Below, in pieces: positions 32,791 to 43,721 of a stretch of DNA of 64,000 bases. The translations under genes and the position numbers were made by a program. The notes beneath the pieces were generated by a model. That model ran no database searches and was not told the origin of the DNA. It saw only the letters and a program-made list of their open reading frames with translations. The first letter of the stretch is position 1. Each line of letters starts with the position of its first letter. The DNA is from Timema cristinae (Eukaryota; Arthropoda; Insecta; Phasmatodea; Timematidae), in contig JBCFYV010000001.1 of the NCBI GenBank assembly GCA_039000515.1, positions 51,195,894-51,259,893 on the forward strand, in the 5' to 3' direction.

Positions 32791-32935
32791 CTTATCTCGT
32801 ACCAGAAATCCTACCCTATAATTGTGTTTAGGTAGGATAAAATACCTTCCAGAAGGAAGTTTCTACTTCCGTTCTAAATGGCAGTTCATTCTACAAAAAT
32901 ATTATACATACGATAGTATTCTGGTACGAAATAAA
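32791..32935. mobile_element. Short palindromic MITE
   Basis: TTATCTCGTACCAGAA (32792-32807) is mirrored by TTCTGGTACGAAATAA (32919-32934) with one mismatch. The inside is rich in smaller inverted words (CCTTCCAGAAGGAAG). At 145 bp and non-coding it fits a miniature inverted-repeat element. Its class is unknown. Confidence 0.65.
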
Positions 32936-32989
32936 GCCTTACAGATTGGGATTATTACTAAAAACAGGGTTTTATAGATACCGTACTTC

Positions 32990-33295
32990 TTACAAGCCTA
33001 TAACCTAAAATATCATTTGAACGTAAGACTGAACAAAGAATGTCATCCAAACAAATGTAATACAGTTTTTAGCTAGCTTGTTTCAATCATTATACTTTCA
33101 ACAAAAGGTTTCTTAAAACAATATATAAGATATGAGCCAACTTTTTTTTTAAATGGTAATTTTATAATATTTTCTACAAGCCTATAACCTAAGTGATAGT
33201 TTGAATGTACGGCAGCTACACAACGTTTGTCATTCAAACAAATGTAATCAATTTTTAAGATACCTTATTCATTATTTATCGAACTTTCAATATAA
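32990..33295. repeat. Imperfect tandem duplication, 183-bp spacing
   Basis: TACAAGCCTATAACCTAA occurs at about 32991 and 33174. Both are followed by TTTGAAnGTA, by CAnnCAAACAAATGTAAT and by an ACTTTCAA word. The two copies are diverged. Confidence 0.75.
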
Positions 33296-33559
33296 TATGT
33301 GTTTGTGCATTGTTTATTGTTAGATCAGTACCATTAGTCTCTACTTCATGTTTCTGTCCTCTATGCTATCTCTTTGGATAGTGCTTCCTTTATCTAGGTT
33401 CTCTATGGCTCGAATTTAGTTAGTTTTTGTTTTGTCTTGTGATCTGATTGCCTTTGTTGTGGTTTAGACGTTTTTTTTGTCTTTTCTTATATTTTATTGA
33501 CTCCTTCCACCTTCATTCACCTTTCCTCACTCTTGGAGGCAACAAGAACATACCTGGAA

Positions 33560-33776
33560 CCCTCTAGGTCTATTGTTTTCCCGCCAAGTGTCGCTGGCGC
33601 GGTTTTTCGTTCTGCCGATTTAGTGAGTTGTGTGCTGAGACTTGATCGACCAATAAGTGATGGTTATAGGTTCCGTGAACTTTCACCTGGAAGCGGTCCA
33701 ATCTCAATTATTTGTGTGCGTGTGTTAATCAAATTGACTACTCCAAGACAACACCAATCAGACAACATAAAGTGAA
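33560..33776 (+). promoter_or_regulatory. Possible promoter and non-coding first exon
   Basis: TTTTCCCGCCAAG at 33578-33590 matches an E2F site, and the next 60 bp are unusually GC-rich for this window. The following sequence ends in GTGAAG|GTGAGT, a near-perfect splice donor at 33777. Together they resemble a CpG-type promoter with a 5' UTR exon on the plus strand. No downstream coding exon is visible, and a transposon promoter is the alternative. A 92-residue frame here (33497-33775) ends at a stop just before the donor. Confidence 0.3.
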
Positions 33777-34454
33777 GGTGAGTTGCCTCTACCCATTCCC
33801 ATTCCACCATACAGTCCATTTGTCCGTGTTTGTAACACTGGTCCTCCAGGGTTTTTTTAGTTTTCATTTCTTGTGATTTACGCTACAATATGGTTTATAA
33901 AACCAATATACAAGCTAATAACCAACTTTAAATATAAGTGTAGTCTTGGCAGACTGTAAACAACTTTGATGATAACTACATATTTAAATATGTTAAATTG
34001 TTTATTCGTATTTGTACAGTATTACCTGTAAAACTGAATTGTATATTCTTTAATGCGAATTTTTCTCCAGGAAAGTGTGGTATAATACTTCACTATTTTT
34101 AAACAATAACACTTATATTAATCAGAGACATGTTTTCGCATAAGAACATTGAAAGAAACCGTTAAATCTGTCCCCCACAGTATAGCAGACGATACACTCG
34201 ATCGTCACACTTTTGTCCTTGGCAATGTGTATATGTATCTCCATCCAGTTATATTATAAAGACCAATGGTAAAAACCCATACACTGCCGTACAACTCCCT
34301 TACAATTATTTACCATCTCACAAAACCAAAAATAACCCCCCGGAGGACGGTATCACCCAATATGCGAAACACTGGTATATGGCTTCATTCTCGAGCTATC
34401 TTCGTCGTGAGCTGCTGATGCCGAGAACATTGGTTTTCAAATCACAGTCGGGTA
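33777..34454. other. Unassigned 0.7 kb
   Basis: If 33560-33776 is a first exon, this is intron. No gene or repeat is seen. Confidence 0.35.
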
Positions 34455-35030
34455 TGAAAAACTACACGTATACCACAAAGCTTAGAAAAAATATGTTCAC
34501 AATACGTAGTCCTAAATCACAAAATAAAGGAAAATCATGTTCACTACACGTATACCACAAAGGTTAGGCGAATTATGCTCCCTATACGTAGGTTGTATCA
34601 CAAAATAAAGGTAATCTATGGCCATAACATATAGGGCCTATATCACAACACAAAGTAAAATCGTGTTCATAACACGTATAGCACAAAGTTTAGGAAAATC
34701 ATGTTCACTACAAACATACCACAACGCTTAAAAATATAATGCTCAAAAAAGGTTTATCACATAATAAAATAAATTTATATGATATATTATATCACAACAT
34801 AAAGAAAAATTATGTTCACAACACATACTACAAAGTTTAAAAAATCATGTACAATATACTTATACCACAAAATAAAATAAAATCATGCTCACCCCACATA
34901 AATGCCTACAACAAGGTTTAGTAAAATTATATTCAATCAGTACCACAATATATCACTAAACAAATTAAAATCATATTCATTACACGCATATCTATAAATA
35001 AAGAAAAATCATGATAATTTCACTTATATC
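34455..35030. repeat. Degenerate minisatellite, about 40-bp or double units
   Basis: Words such as TCATGTTCACTACACGTATA, ACCACAAAGCTTAGAAAAA and ATCACAAAATAAAGG recur many times with heavy divergence to about 35010. Neighbouring units alternate between a CACAAAGNTTAG form and a CACAAAATAAAG form. A hAT element inserted at its right end. Confidence 0.8.
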
Positions 35031-36584
35031 CAGTGGTGGACCTAAGTTATGGCAGATTTGGCAAGTGCCCTGGGCGCCACTTGACGGTTGCGCGTCACTA
35101 AACAGTTTCTATTTACTCAGTTGTTATAATATATCTTACTGTTTTATTCCAAATACTTTTACATTTTAAATCTTTTTAGATGTTATAATATAAACTACTA
35201 AATCGAACATTAAATATTAGTTTTTGTACAAACTGTAGCTAAATCCATGAGATTCATACTGAAAATAGCTTATATAAGATCTCATACTAATTCTCATGTC
35301 AGAACTTTGCCGTTGAGACAGAGTGAACCTAGTGCACAAAGGTCCTAAGGGCGTGTTTCTTTTTTTCTTTTGTTTTTAAGTGTAAAATAATATTAAAACT
35401 AAACCCGTTTCTAATTATTTATCAATAAATAATATTATCTAAAATTGAGAATATATTTAAAAAAAATACTAACAACATTATCATATTTGTTTTATGACGT
35501 TAGAGGTCATTTTTATTTTTACTAAAGATTAAAGAAAATTTTAACAGAAAAGTAAGAAAAGAAGGACGAAATGGAGCTACAAGAGTGCCAGTCACAGTTT
35601 TATGTCAACCCTGCTGTGATAGTTAACACAGTAGTAGTGTTCAACAAAGAATAAGTGAGAAAAATATCCTGGTATTGTTTGTGAATTGCGACAATCACTC
35701 ACTTCAACTTGATGGGTGTACCTACAGTCAAGCAGAATACAATGATGGTCACGTTTTTTTGGAAACCTTGACGCTCTCTAAGTATCAATCTTTCCTTCAA
35801 AACAGCACTGGAAAGATCTGAAAAACTCTGCGCCTGTGGTTGTGAAGTCGGAGCCCAAAACCCGATGGAGTGCAATGATAGAAGAAGTGTAACCTGTTAT
35901 AAAGTACGTTGAGAAGATACTTAGAGTTATACAGGACATTACAGACGATGGAAATGAAACCAGTGAAATAAGAAGTGACTTTCTTTGACATTCTTAGTGA
36001 TGTCAAGGGACTCTGTTACGCTGAAGATATTGAGGATTTAAACCAGAAGTGCGAGCATTTGGGAAAATTTTATAGCTGTGTTGTTGATAGACAACAACTA
36101 TATGAAGGAATGTTAGATTGTCGAATGTTTTTATCAAGCCGGCCAACATGAAAATATCAAGACTTGAAGAGCTAGAATGTATTTCTCAGTATGCAGATGA
36201 GAGTGTTTTCCACAATCTTTACAGTTCTATTCAGATACTGCTAACCATCGCCAGCTGTGAGAGCTGAAACTAATACTTTCGTATTTGAAATTCTTCATGG
36301 GTCAAAGCTTATTGTGTGATTTGCTCTGTTGAGTGTGTAAAGAGAAGAAACAGAAACAACAGAATTTAAGCATATCATATATAAATTTGCGTCAGCAAAA
36401 ACACGGAAGGTGCATTGATAGTGTTCTTATGTTGCCATAATGTGTTAAATAAAAAATAATGCTCTTGTCTTATTTTTGAGCATTTATTGTGGTAAAGTTG
36501 TTTAAAAGACAGGTGTCAGGTTTTTGGACAGAGGCGCAATTTCAGTGCTTGCCATAGTAGTTATTTTATGTAGATCCACCATTG
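35031..36584 (+). mobile_element. hAT element with dead transposase
   Basis: The left terminus CAGTGGTGGACCTAAG and the right terminus (reversed CAATGGTGGATCTAC) are inverted repeats. The flanking octamers CTTATATC and CGTAAATC agree at 6 of 8, fitting a decayed 8-bp duplication. Between 35640 and 36330 the plus strand gives, in shifting frames, LVxNCDNHSLxL, VTFFGTLDAL, and finally FHNLYSSIQILLTIASCES, followed by FEILHGSKL. The first resembles the DUF4371 / zinc-finger MYM-type hAT core; the last is the C-terminal hAT dimerisation region (FPNIYxALRILLTLPVSxAS). Many stops and frameshifts make it a fossil. Confidence 0.82.
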
Positions 36585-37135
36585 CGTAAATCACAAACTA
36601 GAGACCTCTCATGCTGGGAGTGGCAAAGGGCTTGTGACATGAATTTTTTGGAAGGTTTATCATTTAGTGATCTTGTAGCTGTATTCTTCTCTGGGACAGT
36701 CATGAGTTCCTCTTCTTGGCACTCTTGCTTATCATCAGGAGGAAGCGTTATTAGAGTTTCTTCAAGGTCATTCAAGTAATTGGCTGGTGAGTGGATGTTG
36801 GCTGGAACAAAGTCGGCGTCTGAAAATACATTTCCGTTCACAGGCCAGATTCCAGTGGCTTTGAAACCACTCATGGCACTACTCATAATGACTGCTCTGC
36901 TGTATGACTTGGAAAGCAATGCAGAAACTTGGAACTTAGTGGGAGGTGGCTTGTGAGTTCGCAGCCAGTTGAAAAGTGCTTCATCGTAATATGTTTGAAA
37001 GGGCTTGAATATTGCTACATCAAGAGGCTTCAGACGATGTGTTGTGTATCCAGGGAGCTGGAGAAGTAAAACCCCATTTAATATTGCAAGTTGAACAGAC
37101 TCAAAATTCTTTGTATTGTAGCATTAGCCACAAGC
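36585..37135 (-). pseudogene. pogo/Tigger-type transposase, C-terminal fragment
   Basis: The minus strand is open from about 37118 to 36566. It reads TKNFESVQLAILNGVLLLQL, then GYTTHRLKPLDVAIFKPFQ, then NWLRTHKPPPTK, then MSGFKATGIWPVNGNVFSDA. The Asp of PLDVAIF (codon 37019-37021) is the third catalytic Asp of the pogo DDD triad, and GFKATGIWPVN is the standard C-terminal motif of CENP-B/jerky-like transposases. A one-base deletion damages the second-Asp region at about 37125. The hAT terminus at 36584 truncates the end. It overlaps the fragment at 38384-39290 in its motif content, so it is probably a different copy. Confidence 0.82.
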
Positions 37136-37139
37136 TACC

Positions 37140-37650
37140 CGCAACCAAACTAAAACAATTGACTTACCAATTATACCGACACCATCAGCGGCCGGCCCGG
37201 CTACACGACTACACGGCCCATCGGAACACTCACACCCGATCAATACAACTACACGGACCATCGGAACACTCACAACCGAACAAGACAACTAATCCCGGAA
37301 TACCGAGAGCCGAGCCGATTCCAACGCTCAGCAATGACTTCTCCGAACCAAAGATCTTCGGTTAGAAAGAAGAAACACTTCACCAGTGCTCAAGTCTGCC
37401 ATCTAGACGCTCGTAGAACATTCCACGCCTCATTATGTTCTTTGGTTCCCCCCCCCCCCCCTTGTCTTCCCTTCGTTCCGTGTGCTGTGAACTGTGCTTT
37501 CTGTATAAAAGAGTGATCGTGTGGGTTAAGCGCCACTCTGGGATTGGCTTTGTAAATAGCTTGTGCGAGCTACGGCTTCGGATATAAACCATGTAAGATA
37601 AATTCCTTTTCAGCATAATCTTTATTGTTCATAATTCACTTTCTGCTCTT
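37140..37650 (+). other. GC-rich LTR-like block between two pogo fragments
   Basis: GC content rises sharply (GCGGCCGGCCCGGCTACACG near 37188). There is a tandem 40-bp duplication (37209-37288), a run of 14 C (37448-37461), a TATA-like TGTATAAAAGAG at 37501-37512, and an AT-rich end with TAATCTTTATTG. This order fits an LTR or another promoter-bearing insertion. I could not define the ends or a target duplication, so the class is uncertain. Confidence 0.35.
37209..37288. repeat. 40-bp tandem duplication
   Basis: CTACACGGCCCATCGGAACA at 37209 and CTACACGGACCATCGGAACA at 37249. Both continue with CTCACAnCCGAnCAAnACAA. Confidence 0.9.
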
Positions 37651-37675
37651 AATAATTATTTCAAATCTTCAAAAA

Positions 37676-37985
37676 ACTTTAACTTTAAACTTTGCGCGTA
37701 TTACTGATGTAGTGGACTTAAGCTTTGAACTTTAACAAAGATGAAATATGACATCGTTCAATATAACGTCTTTTACACTTGTATTTATGTCAAATATTAA
37801 CGAACTTTAATGAACTGAAATATGTTGTCTTTTTCAATAAGATATCTTTTGGACTTGTATTTATTTCAAATATTAACGAACTTTAACAAAATGAAATATG
37901 ATTTAATTTTTAATGATATATCTTTCGCACTTGTAATTATTTCTAATATTGATGGGCTTTAATTTTGAACTTTGCCCGTAGTGTT
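37676..37985. repeat. About 75-bp tandem repeat, 3-4 units
   Basis: GAACTTTAACAAAGATGAAATATG at about 37729 recurs in altered form at about 37802 and 37879. Each unit also contains an ACTTGTATTTAT..CAAATATTAACG stretch. Partial units flank it on both sides. Confidence 0.85.
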
Positions 37986-38383
37986 TATGTCGAGTATTAA
38001 GTTTAGGAGTTGGACAAAAGTAGAACATCTGGTGATGTCAATATTTTTTGAGTACTATATGTTTTCTCTGAGTATATAGGACTTAAGCTTTACTCCCTTA
38101 CTGGGAAGCATTTGTCTAGAAATGTTGTTTATATTGCTCCATGTTAGATGTTAGGTTTGTCATTTTCTTATTGAATTATAATGTCATTAGATTCCTTCTA
38201 TGGAATTGTTCTGTTCATATTTTAATTTAAATGTTCTCTCAGGAACTTAAGAGTACTAGGCGCCATCAGCGCATGTAAGAGTTTAGTGATAGCCGCCATA
38301 ACGACTAAGTGATGGGTGGATATTTGTTAAGTGTTGGCGAGCTAATATGGGTTTATCTAACTAACGTCAACATAAGTTAGTTA
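37986..38383. other. Spacer inside the pogo-flanked interval
   Basis: AT-rich, with GTTAGATTCCTTCTATGG-like words and no recognised element. It joins the N-terminal pogo fragment at about 38384. Confidence 0.4.
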
Positions 38384-39290
38384 AGCGTAACGGTTCAATG
38401 TGTGTAGTGTGTCCATCAAGAACCAGCAAACCTTCTCCACTACAGAAGGCTTGACGTAATCAATAAAATGCTTCATCCATTTTATGAAGCGCTCCGTGTT
38501 AATATGGCCCGTCTCTGAAATTTCCACAATACTTCCTGGTGGTGCACCAAATTTGAAAGATGGGTGCATTCTTAGCCTCTTAAATATACTAATCGGAGGT
38601 ACGAAGTTTCCACTGGCACTTGTGCAATAGACGATTGTAGTATTCACCCCTCTCTCTCCACTGGAAACATCACCCACTTGATGTTTTCCATTCTGTGCTA
38701 CTACCTTAAGCGATCTCTTTTATACAGTAGAGAAGCCGGATTCATCAACATTAAAAATATTCAAGGCGTTCAGTTCATTTTCATCGACAGTATTTTTGTC
38801 AACACATCAAACAATTGAAATACATTTTCTTTGTTAAAAGCCCTAGCCCTAGCAACAGACACATTTTCAGGTTGTCTTAAACGGAGATTAGGATTCCACT
38901 TCATAAGGTTATAATACACATTTTTTCCTGCAATATTATTTTCTTTGTTGAAAGGATTGGATAAATGAGGATTAGCAATAAATACTTGAAAAGCTAGCTT
39001 CCTAACTTCAGTTATTGTAAGACCAAACACGCTCTCTTCAAACTTTAAAATGACATCTACAAGTTCGTTTTCAGCTTCTGAAAGTAACGCTGTTTGTTTA
39101 CCATTCACAACCTTGCTGCTACCACGATTAACCCCCGATCGACTTTTCCATGAAAATGACTAAAAAATATCTTTTTGACTATCTCATACTTCCTGCAACA
39201 TTCATTTAGCTTAATATTCCTTTCTTTAAATTCCATCAGAACACGAGACATATTTTCCACACTCCACTTTCTATACTCCCTTTTAGCCAT
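38384..39290 (-). pseudogene. pogo/Tigger-type transposase, N-terminal and central part
   Basis: Reading down from 39290: a psq-type helix-turn-helix (KREYRKWSVENMSRVLMEF), then a CENP-B-type DNA-binding domain (LLSEAENELVDVI, PFNKENNIAGK, ARARAFNKENV; 39108-38770), then the DDE domain. FNVDESGFSTV carries the first catalytic Asp (codon 38744-38746) but is followed by a TAA stop (38720-38722) where Gln is usual. SGERGVNTTIVYCTSASGNF follows. LVLDGHTTH carries the second Asp (codon 38415-38417), which lies in a shifted frame. Frameshifts also separate the two DNA-binding parts. The third Asp and C-terminus are absent here, so this is a dead, truncated copy. Confidence 0.87.
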
Positions 39291-39779
39291 TACAAGAAGA
39301 TTCTATAACAGAATAAAATAAATCCCGGTTCAAGTTGCATATATCGCACCGGTGGTATTTAATAAACCTAATAGATGTGCGATTTCGGAAACCACGCAAT
39401 TTTATTAACTATTACCTCCCCAAACTACATACTTGGACTAAACAAATATTTAACTGCAGTAAATTCTTCTTAAAAGTATGCCTAGCAATATTAATAAAAA
39501 CCGTTAGTATATTATCGTCTCACCCGATACCTGAGTCCTTAAGAAAATGATTAAAATATCACATCAAATGATCGTATTTTCTCTAAACATTTACAAAGCA
39601 CGGAAACGCGGAAAGTCTCCAAACTACTAAAGCATCATGGGAGTGCTGCGTAGTTCAATCTCGATTCACTAGGTAGAGTGCGAATGCATTTGGTTCATTT
39701 TTAGAGACAGTGGTTTGATCTAGGACCCAGTGCGATATTGGCAACTTTACCCTATGTGGTTATAAATATCCTAGATATA
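39291..39779. other. Unassigned 0.5 kb
   Basis: The pogo terminal inverted repeat should lie in the first part, but I cannot identify it. The 71-residue plus-strand frame at 39335-39550 has no known motif. Confidence 0.35.
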
Positions 39780-40240
39780 ATATATACAACATCCATTCAA
39801 AACTTTAACAGGGACTCAAACCCCAATAATTAAGTCTATCATGCTACAATTTGCCTGGTTGATATCCTACAGAATATAATTAACTATGGAATCAGTTATC
39901 TGTTCCAGAGATATACACACATATCCGGCTGGTGCTTTACCAGGACTCACACCAAAACATCCTATTATAATTATTGTACTAAAATATGCCTGTATAAATA
40001 CTATACAGAATAATAAAAAATACCCCACAGTAATTTTGTGGTTCCACAAATGTATACAAAGAATCAGCTGGCCCTTCGCTGGGACTTACACCGAAACACC
40101 TGATTATACAAAAATTATGCTAAAACCTGCATAGATATTGTTTGAGTACAAAAGTAATCGGTTAAGTGGTTCCAGAGATCCTAAGTTACTGTTATAAATA
40201 AATCCGGCTGTATCTTCAACGGAAAATCAAACTCTAACTG
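39780..40240. repeat. Imperfect triplicated segment of about 135 bp
   Basis: TTCCAGAGATATAC.., TTCCACAAATGTATAC.. and TTCCAGAGATCC.. start at about 39902, 40041 and 40168. Each is followed by a TCnGCTGG..CTTnnCnGGGACT..ACACC-like block and A/T-rich sequence. The reverse strand carries a B-box-like GGGGTTTGAGTCCC at about 39813-39826, so a tandemly duplicated SINE-like unit is possible. Confidence 0.5.
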
Positions 40241-40917
40241 AATGTATGCGAGATCCTCCCTTAGAAGACATCCTGATGAATAGAAATAAATGAACCGCAA
40301 TTGGTTATGACGTTTCAGGTGACTCTAGCCAGACATTCTTAAAAACAGTACAGAGCTACAATATTCTTTTACTTAAAGATATCTACATTTAAACCTTAAA
40401 AAAGTAGATGTATCATGTAAAGTGTTTTTAAGCTCGTGAACCAAATATGTTTATCCCTGCTTTTCAATTAGTATTTAAACCTCTTCACTCTGATATTATA
40501 TTAATACTCGCCTACGACATGGCCAGTTTTATTGTTTGGATTTCCAGAATTTATTTAGTAAGAAAACAAATTTGACAAAAATTATCACAGTTAACATTAT
40601 ACATTAAATTTATTAGAAAATGATAATCAACGCAAATCTTAATAAACTACAATTTTTCTCAATCAAAGTATTTATCAAAACTTTTTACTAATAGTTATAT
40701 TGTGGCCGTTATGGTAACATTAAATAAAGCATGGAATTGAACTATGGTCCCACAAAGTTATACATAGTCATAATTGCTTTGAAGGAACAAATAAATTCAC
40801 CTTTATTACTAAAATATGTCCAATGGATAAGATTTGATTAAATATAAATTTTTGTCCACCCGGAAATAATATAAAATATTTTAAAATCAGGATTGGGAGT
40901 AGTAAGCTATATCATGT
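40241..40917. other. Unassigned 0.7 kb
   Basis: AT-rich, no gene or repeat identified. Confidence 0.4.
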
Positions 40918-41098
40918 ATGAGGGCACGAAGGGGAAATGTGTATATGTGTGAGTGTATCCCCCACCCCTCAACCCTTTCCCTCCCCTCCCGCGCCGTTGT
41001 CTCGCGTGTTCCATGGAGTCCCCCCTCCCCTCACCCTTTCCCTCCCGCGGCGTGGATTCGCGGGTGCGTAGAGGTGGGGGAGAAATGTCTTGCTGAAG
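40918..41098. repeat. GC-rich pyrimidine-rich repeat running into the gap
   Basis: CCCCTCAACCCTTTCCCTCC and CCCCTCACCCTTTCCCTCCC occur about 60 bp apart. Each is followed by a CG-rich GCGCCGTTGTCTCGCG or GCGGCGTGGATTCGCG segment. At least two units are present and the assembly breaks just after. Confidence 0.7.
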
Positions 41099-41198
41099 NN
41101 NNNNNNNNNNNNNNNNNNNNNNNNNNNNNNNNNNNNNNNNNNNNNNNNNNNNNNNNNNNNNNNNNNNNNNNNNNNNNNNNNNNNNNNNNNNNNNNNNN
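41099..41198. other. Assembly gap, 100 N
   Basis: Exactly 100 undetermined bases, the usual placeholder for a gap of unknown size. Open frames drawn across it are meaningless. Confidence 0.99.
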
Positions 41199-41322
41199 AG
41201 GAGGAGTCAACCTTTCTCCAATTAATGAATATAATGATTAATATACAGTTCACACATTACTATTCGAGAAGTTTGACTATAAATGTAGAAACTGAACAAT
41301 ATATCCGATCCGTTACTTTATT

Positions 41323-41340
41323 TTAGCACCGCGTCTTAAC
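41323..41340 (-). mobile_element. Remnant of the shared SINE 3' end
   Basis: TTAGCACCGCGTCTTA matches the last bases of families A and B before the AAT tail. Nothing of the body follows. Confidence 0.4.
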
Positions 41341-41620
41341 CTCATACTTACATCTAGTCGAAGTTGTCCGGGAGAAATGTTCTTAGCTTAATGATTGTAC
41401 TGTATGTGGAAGGTAACTTCAAGGTTAGTGTATTTAAGACCTACGTTGCACATCGCTCTTTTGCTTCCAACACATGTTTAATTAGTTTTAAAAAATTTAA
41501 TGAAAAAATTAAATTCCTATTTATAGGTGCAAACTTTCGTGATCAGGGGCTGATGAGTTTTGTATTTCAAATTTTTAGACCTCTGCTTGCGCTAGATATC
41601 GTGCAATGCTCGTGACAGAT

Positions 41621-41694
41621 AAACACGCTCTACATTTTATTAATATAAAATAATGGTAATTAATATTTTATATTAATAAAAAGTAGAGCGTGTT
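41621..41694. repeat. Near-perfect hairpin, arms of about 31 bp
   Basis: AAACACGCTCTAC with its TTTTATTAATATAAAAT extension is mirrored by ATTTTATATTAATAAAA, one mismatch, then GTAGAGCGTGTTT. The loop is AATGGTAATTAAT-like. It lies directly beside the ATT tail of the next SINE. It could be a tiny MITE or the product of a templated inverted duplication. Confidence 0.9.
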
Positions 41695-41695
41695 T

Positions 41696-41696
<1 letters not shown>

Positions 41697-41739
<43 letters not shown>

Positions 41740-41977
41740 TAGCACCGTGTATTACTATCCGTCAGGGTTGTACCCTTATTTAATAATTATTCTAATGATT
41801 GAGGATTAGAAAGTTTGCATTTAGAGGAAGTGTACTCATATTTGTGTGGAGAGAGAGAGAGTAAAACACCATTTTGTAAAAACCATCCTCAGTACACCCG
41901 ACTGGGATTGAAGCTTGATCTCCCCGTCATCAGCAGTCTAGTTACTGCACCTTAGACCATGCGGCCACCGAAGCGGG
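41697..41977 (-). mobile_element. tRNA-derived SINE, family A, full length
   Basis: On plus, an ATT tail (41698-41738) is followed by GCACCGTGTATTACTATCCG, the body, the B box region (GGGATTGAAGCTTGATCTCC) and the head end CCATGCGGCCACCGAAGCGGG. The whole family A unit is present. Confidence 0.9.
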
Positions 41978-41989
41978 TTTAATGAAGAA

Positions 41990-42085
41990 AATAAACACCC
42001 TCAGTACCATAAGCAGGGACTCATGTCACCAGCGAACCAGAACAGACGAGTTTAACGCCTTAGCCCTCGGACCCACCAATGGAAG
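41990..42085 (-). mobile_element. SINE-like head fragment
   Basis: The reverse strand contains AACTCGTCTGTTCTGG and CGAGGGCTAAGGCGTTAA-like words that could come from a second tRNA-like head next to the full SINE. It is short and diverged. Confidence 0.35.
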
Positions 42086-43721
42086 TGATCTGTTACCGTT
42101 ATCACAAAAAAGGTGTAGTTCTAAAAAAAAAAACAATAAAAGCTTCGAAAGATAAATATGTCAGATATCAGTCCAAATTCTTCTTTAGTTTGTTAACTAA
42201 CATTCTCGTGACTGTTAAGATGTTGTTTTAGCGAACGTTCAAAGTGACAGCTTTGTCCCCAACGATTGACGGAGAACCACCTCAAACGTTAATTAGTCAT
42301 TACTGAGAGTTGAGTCGAGTGTACGCCTCAGTTTCCTGCGTGCTATTGAGAGAGTCCTCTCAAGCTTCCTCTTCCGTCCCACTCTACTCCTCTACACAAG
42401 GTCATCAGTAGGAATTTAGTGGAGCGGCGTCTTTGTTGTAACCAGCGTCGCGGAAAACTAATAGCTTCGTATATATTATGATTATATCATCATTCGCCTG
42501 AAGGGTAGGTGGGTACGTACCATTGAGGGAAGGTACACAATTATATTGTACTCAATATAAAGAGAACAGAACTTAGAATAATATAATTAGGTAATTGCTT
42601 ACGTCAGCCAGTAAACAACAGTTATATTATTTTAATACGAAAACAAACAAACATACATTTTTTTAAATAAGTATATTGATGACGTTAGTTGGACATTCGT
42701 GCGGTTTTTACATGTTTATTTATTATTTAAAGTTACCAAATGTGGCCTGATTTTTTGACATCATAGTATCATAGAGAAATGTATACTATAGAGAGGACAT
42801 CAAAGGTTAAAATATTCAGTCAAGTTTTTTTGGGTGGTTTTTTCCACTGAGTCTCGATAATTTTAGTTCTGTCGAGTGACCGCTTCGAACGCTAGTGTTT
42901 CAACTTTTGGTTTCTTAGAAGCGTCATGTTACTATGGCAACCAGTACTTTACAGTGTTGTCTATGTCTACGAGTTAAAGTATGTCTGGCCCGTAGTGGTT
43001 TTGCGATGTTGAGGGAAGGGGGGTGGCATTCACAATAGACTTACAAAAGACACTAGGATAATAAACACAGGCACTAGCACAACCACTTGCTAAAGGAGCG
43101 GTTGGGGGGGGGGGGGAGTACGAGTCCCAGCTTATTGTATTTACAGTTTTAAGAAAACCCTCACAAACCAGCAGAGTAAGTTTCATGTCTGTGGGCCTGG
43201 CTTTGGTCAAAGAGGTCTGGGCTCGAATGTTGGAGTACCGGCGGGTACAATGGTATTTCATATTTAAAAATATTTTGGACAAATTTAAATATACTTTATC
43301 GAATGGTGGTCCAAATAAATACATGCTAATTTTGATAAGTATAATTTCAACGTTGTTAATAGATTTATAGCGCAAAACGTGACTGAAATGTTGTTTTTTT
43401 ACTTTGGACATCTTCGCCCCAAAAATAATAAACCAAAGTTAGATCGAAAATCAAAATATTTGGTCCCTCTTGGGTGCCTATGTTTATTAAGATTTTAGTC
43501 GAAATATATCAATCTGTCCAAATATTACGAAGAAACAACCAGAAACAGTCGTTACATTTCTCTCTTTTTTTTAATCTTGAAACGTAAAGAACTTAATAAA
43601 AGATACATAAGATATGGTTTCCTAGATTATGTCAATATAAGGTGGAACATCAAAAACACAAAAGCTCTACAATGAAAACACCTTGGCAATTAGTTAATTA
43701 ATTATTACAAACACGACATTT
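42086..43721. other. Unassigned 1.6 kb
   Basis: A balanced stretch at 42230-42480 looks promoter-like (CTCTTCCGTCCC, GCGGCGTC) but has no splice or coding support. A run of 13 G lies at 43104-43116. The 145-residue minus-strand frame (42974-43411) crosses that run as poly-Pro and shows no domain. B-box-like GGGCTCGAATG at about 43219 hints at another SINE remnant. Confidence 0.35.

Noticed and set aside
36582..36779. 65-residue plus-strand frame
   Set aside because: Antisense of the pogo C-terminal fragment.
37012..37365. 117-residue plus-strand frame
   Set aside because: It is half antisense pogo transposase and half GC-rich LTR-like block, with no domain.
40918..41326. Frames running through the N gap
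   Set aside because: The sequence is undetermined for 100 bases, so the frames are meaningless.
42974..43411. 145-residue minus-strand frame, the longest in the window
   Set aside because: It crosses a run of 13 G as poly-Pro, shows no domain, and has AT-driven composition outside that run.
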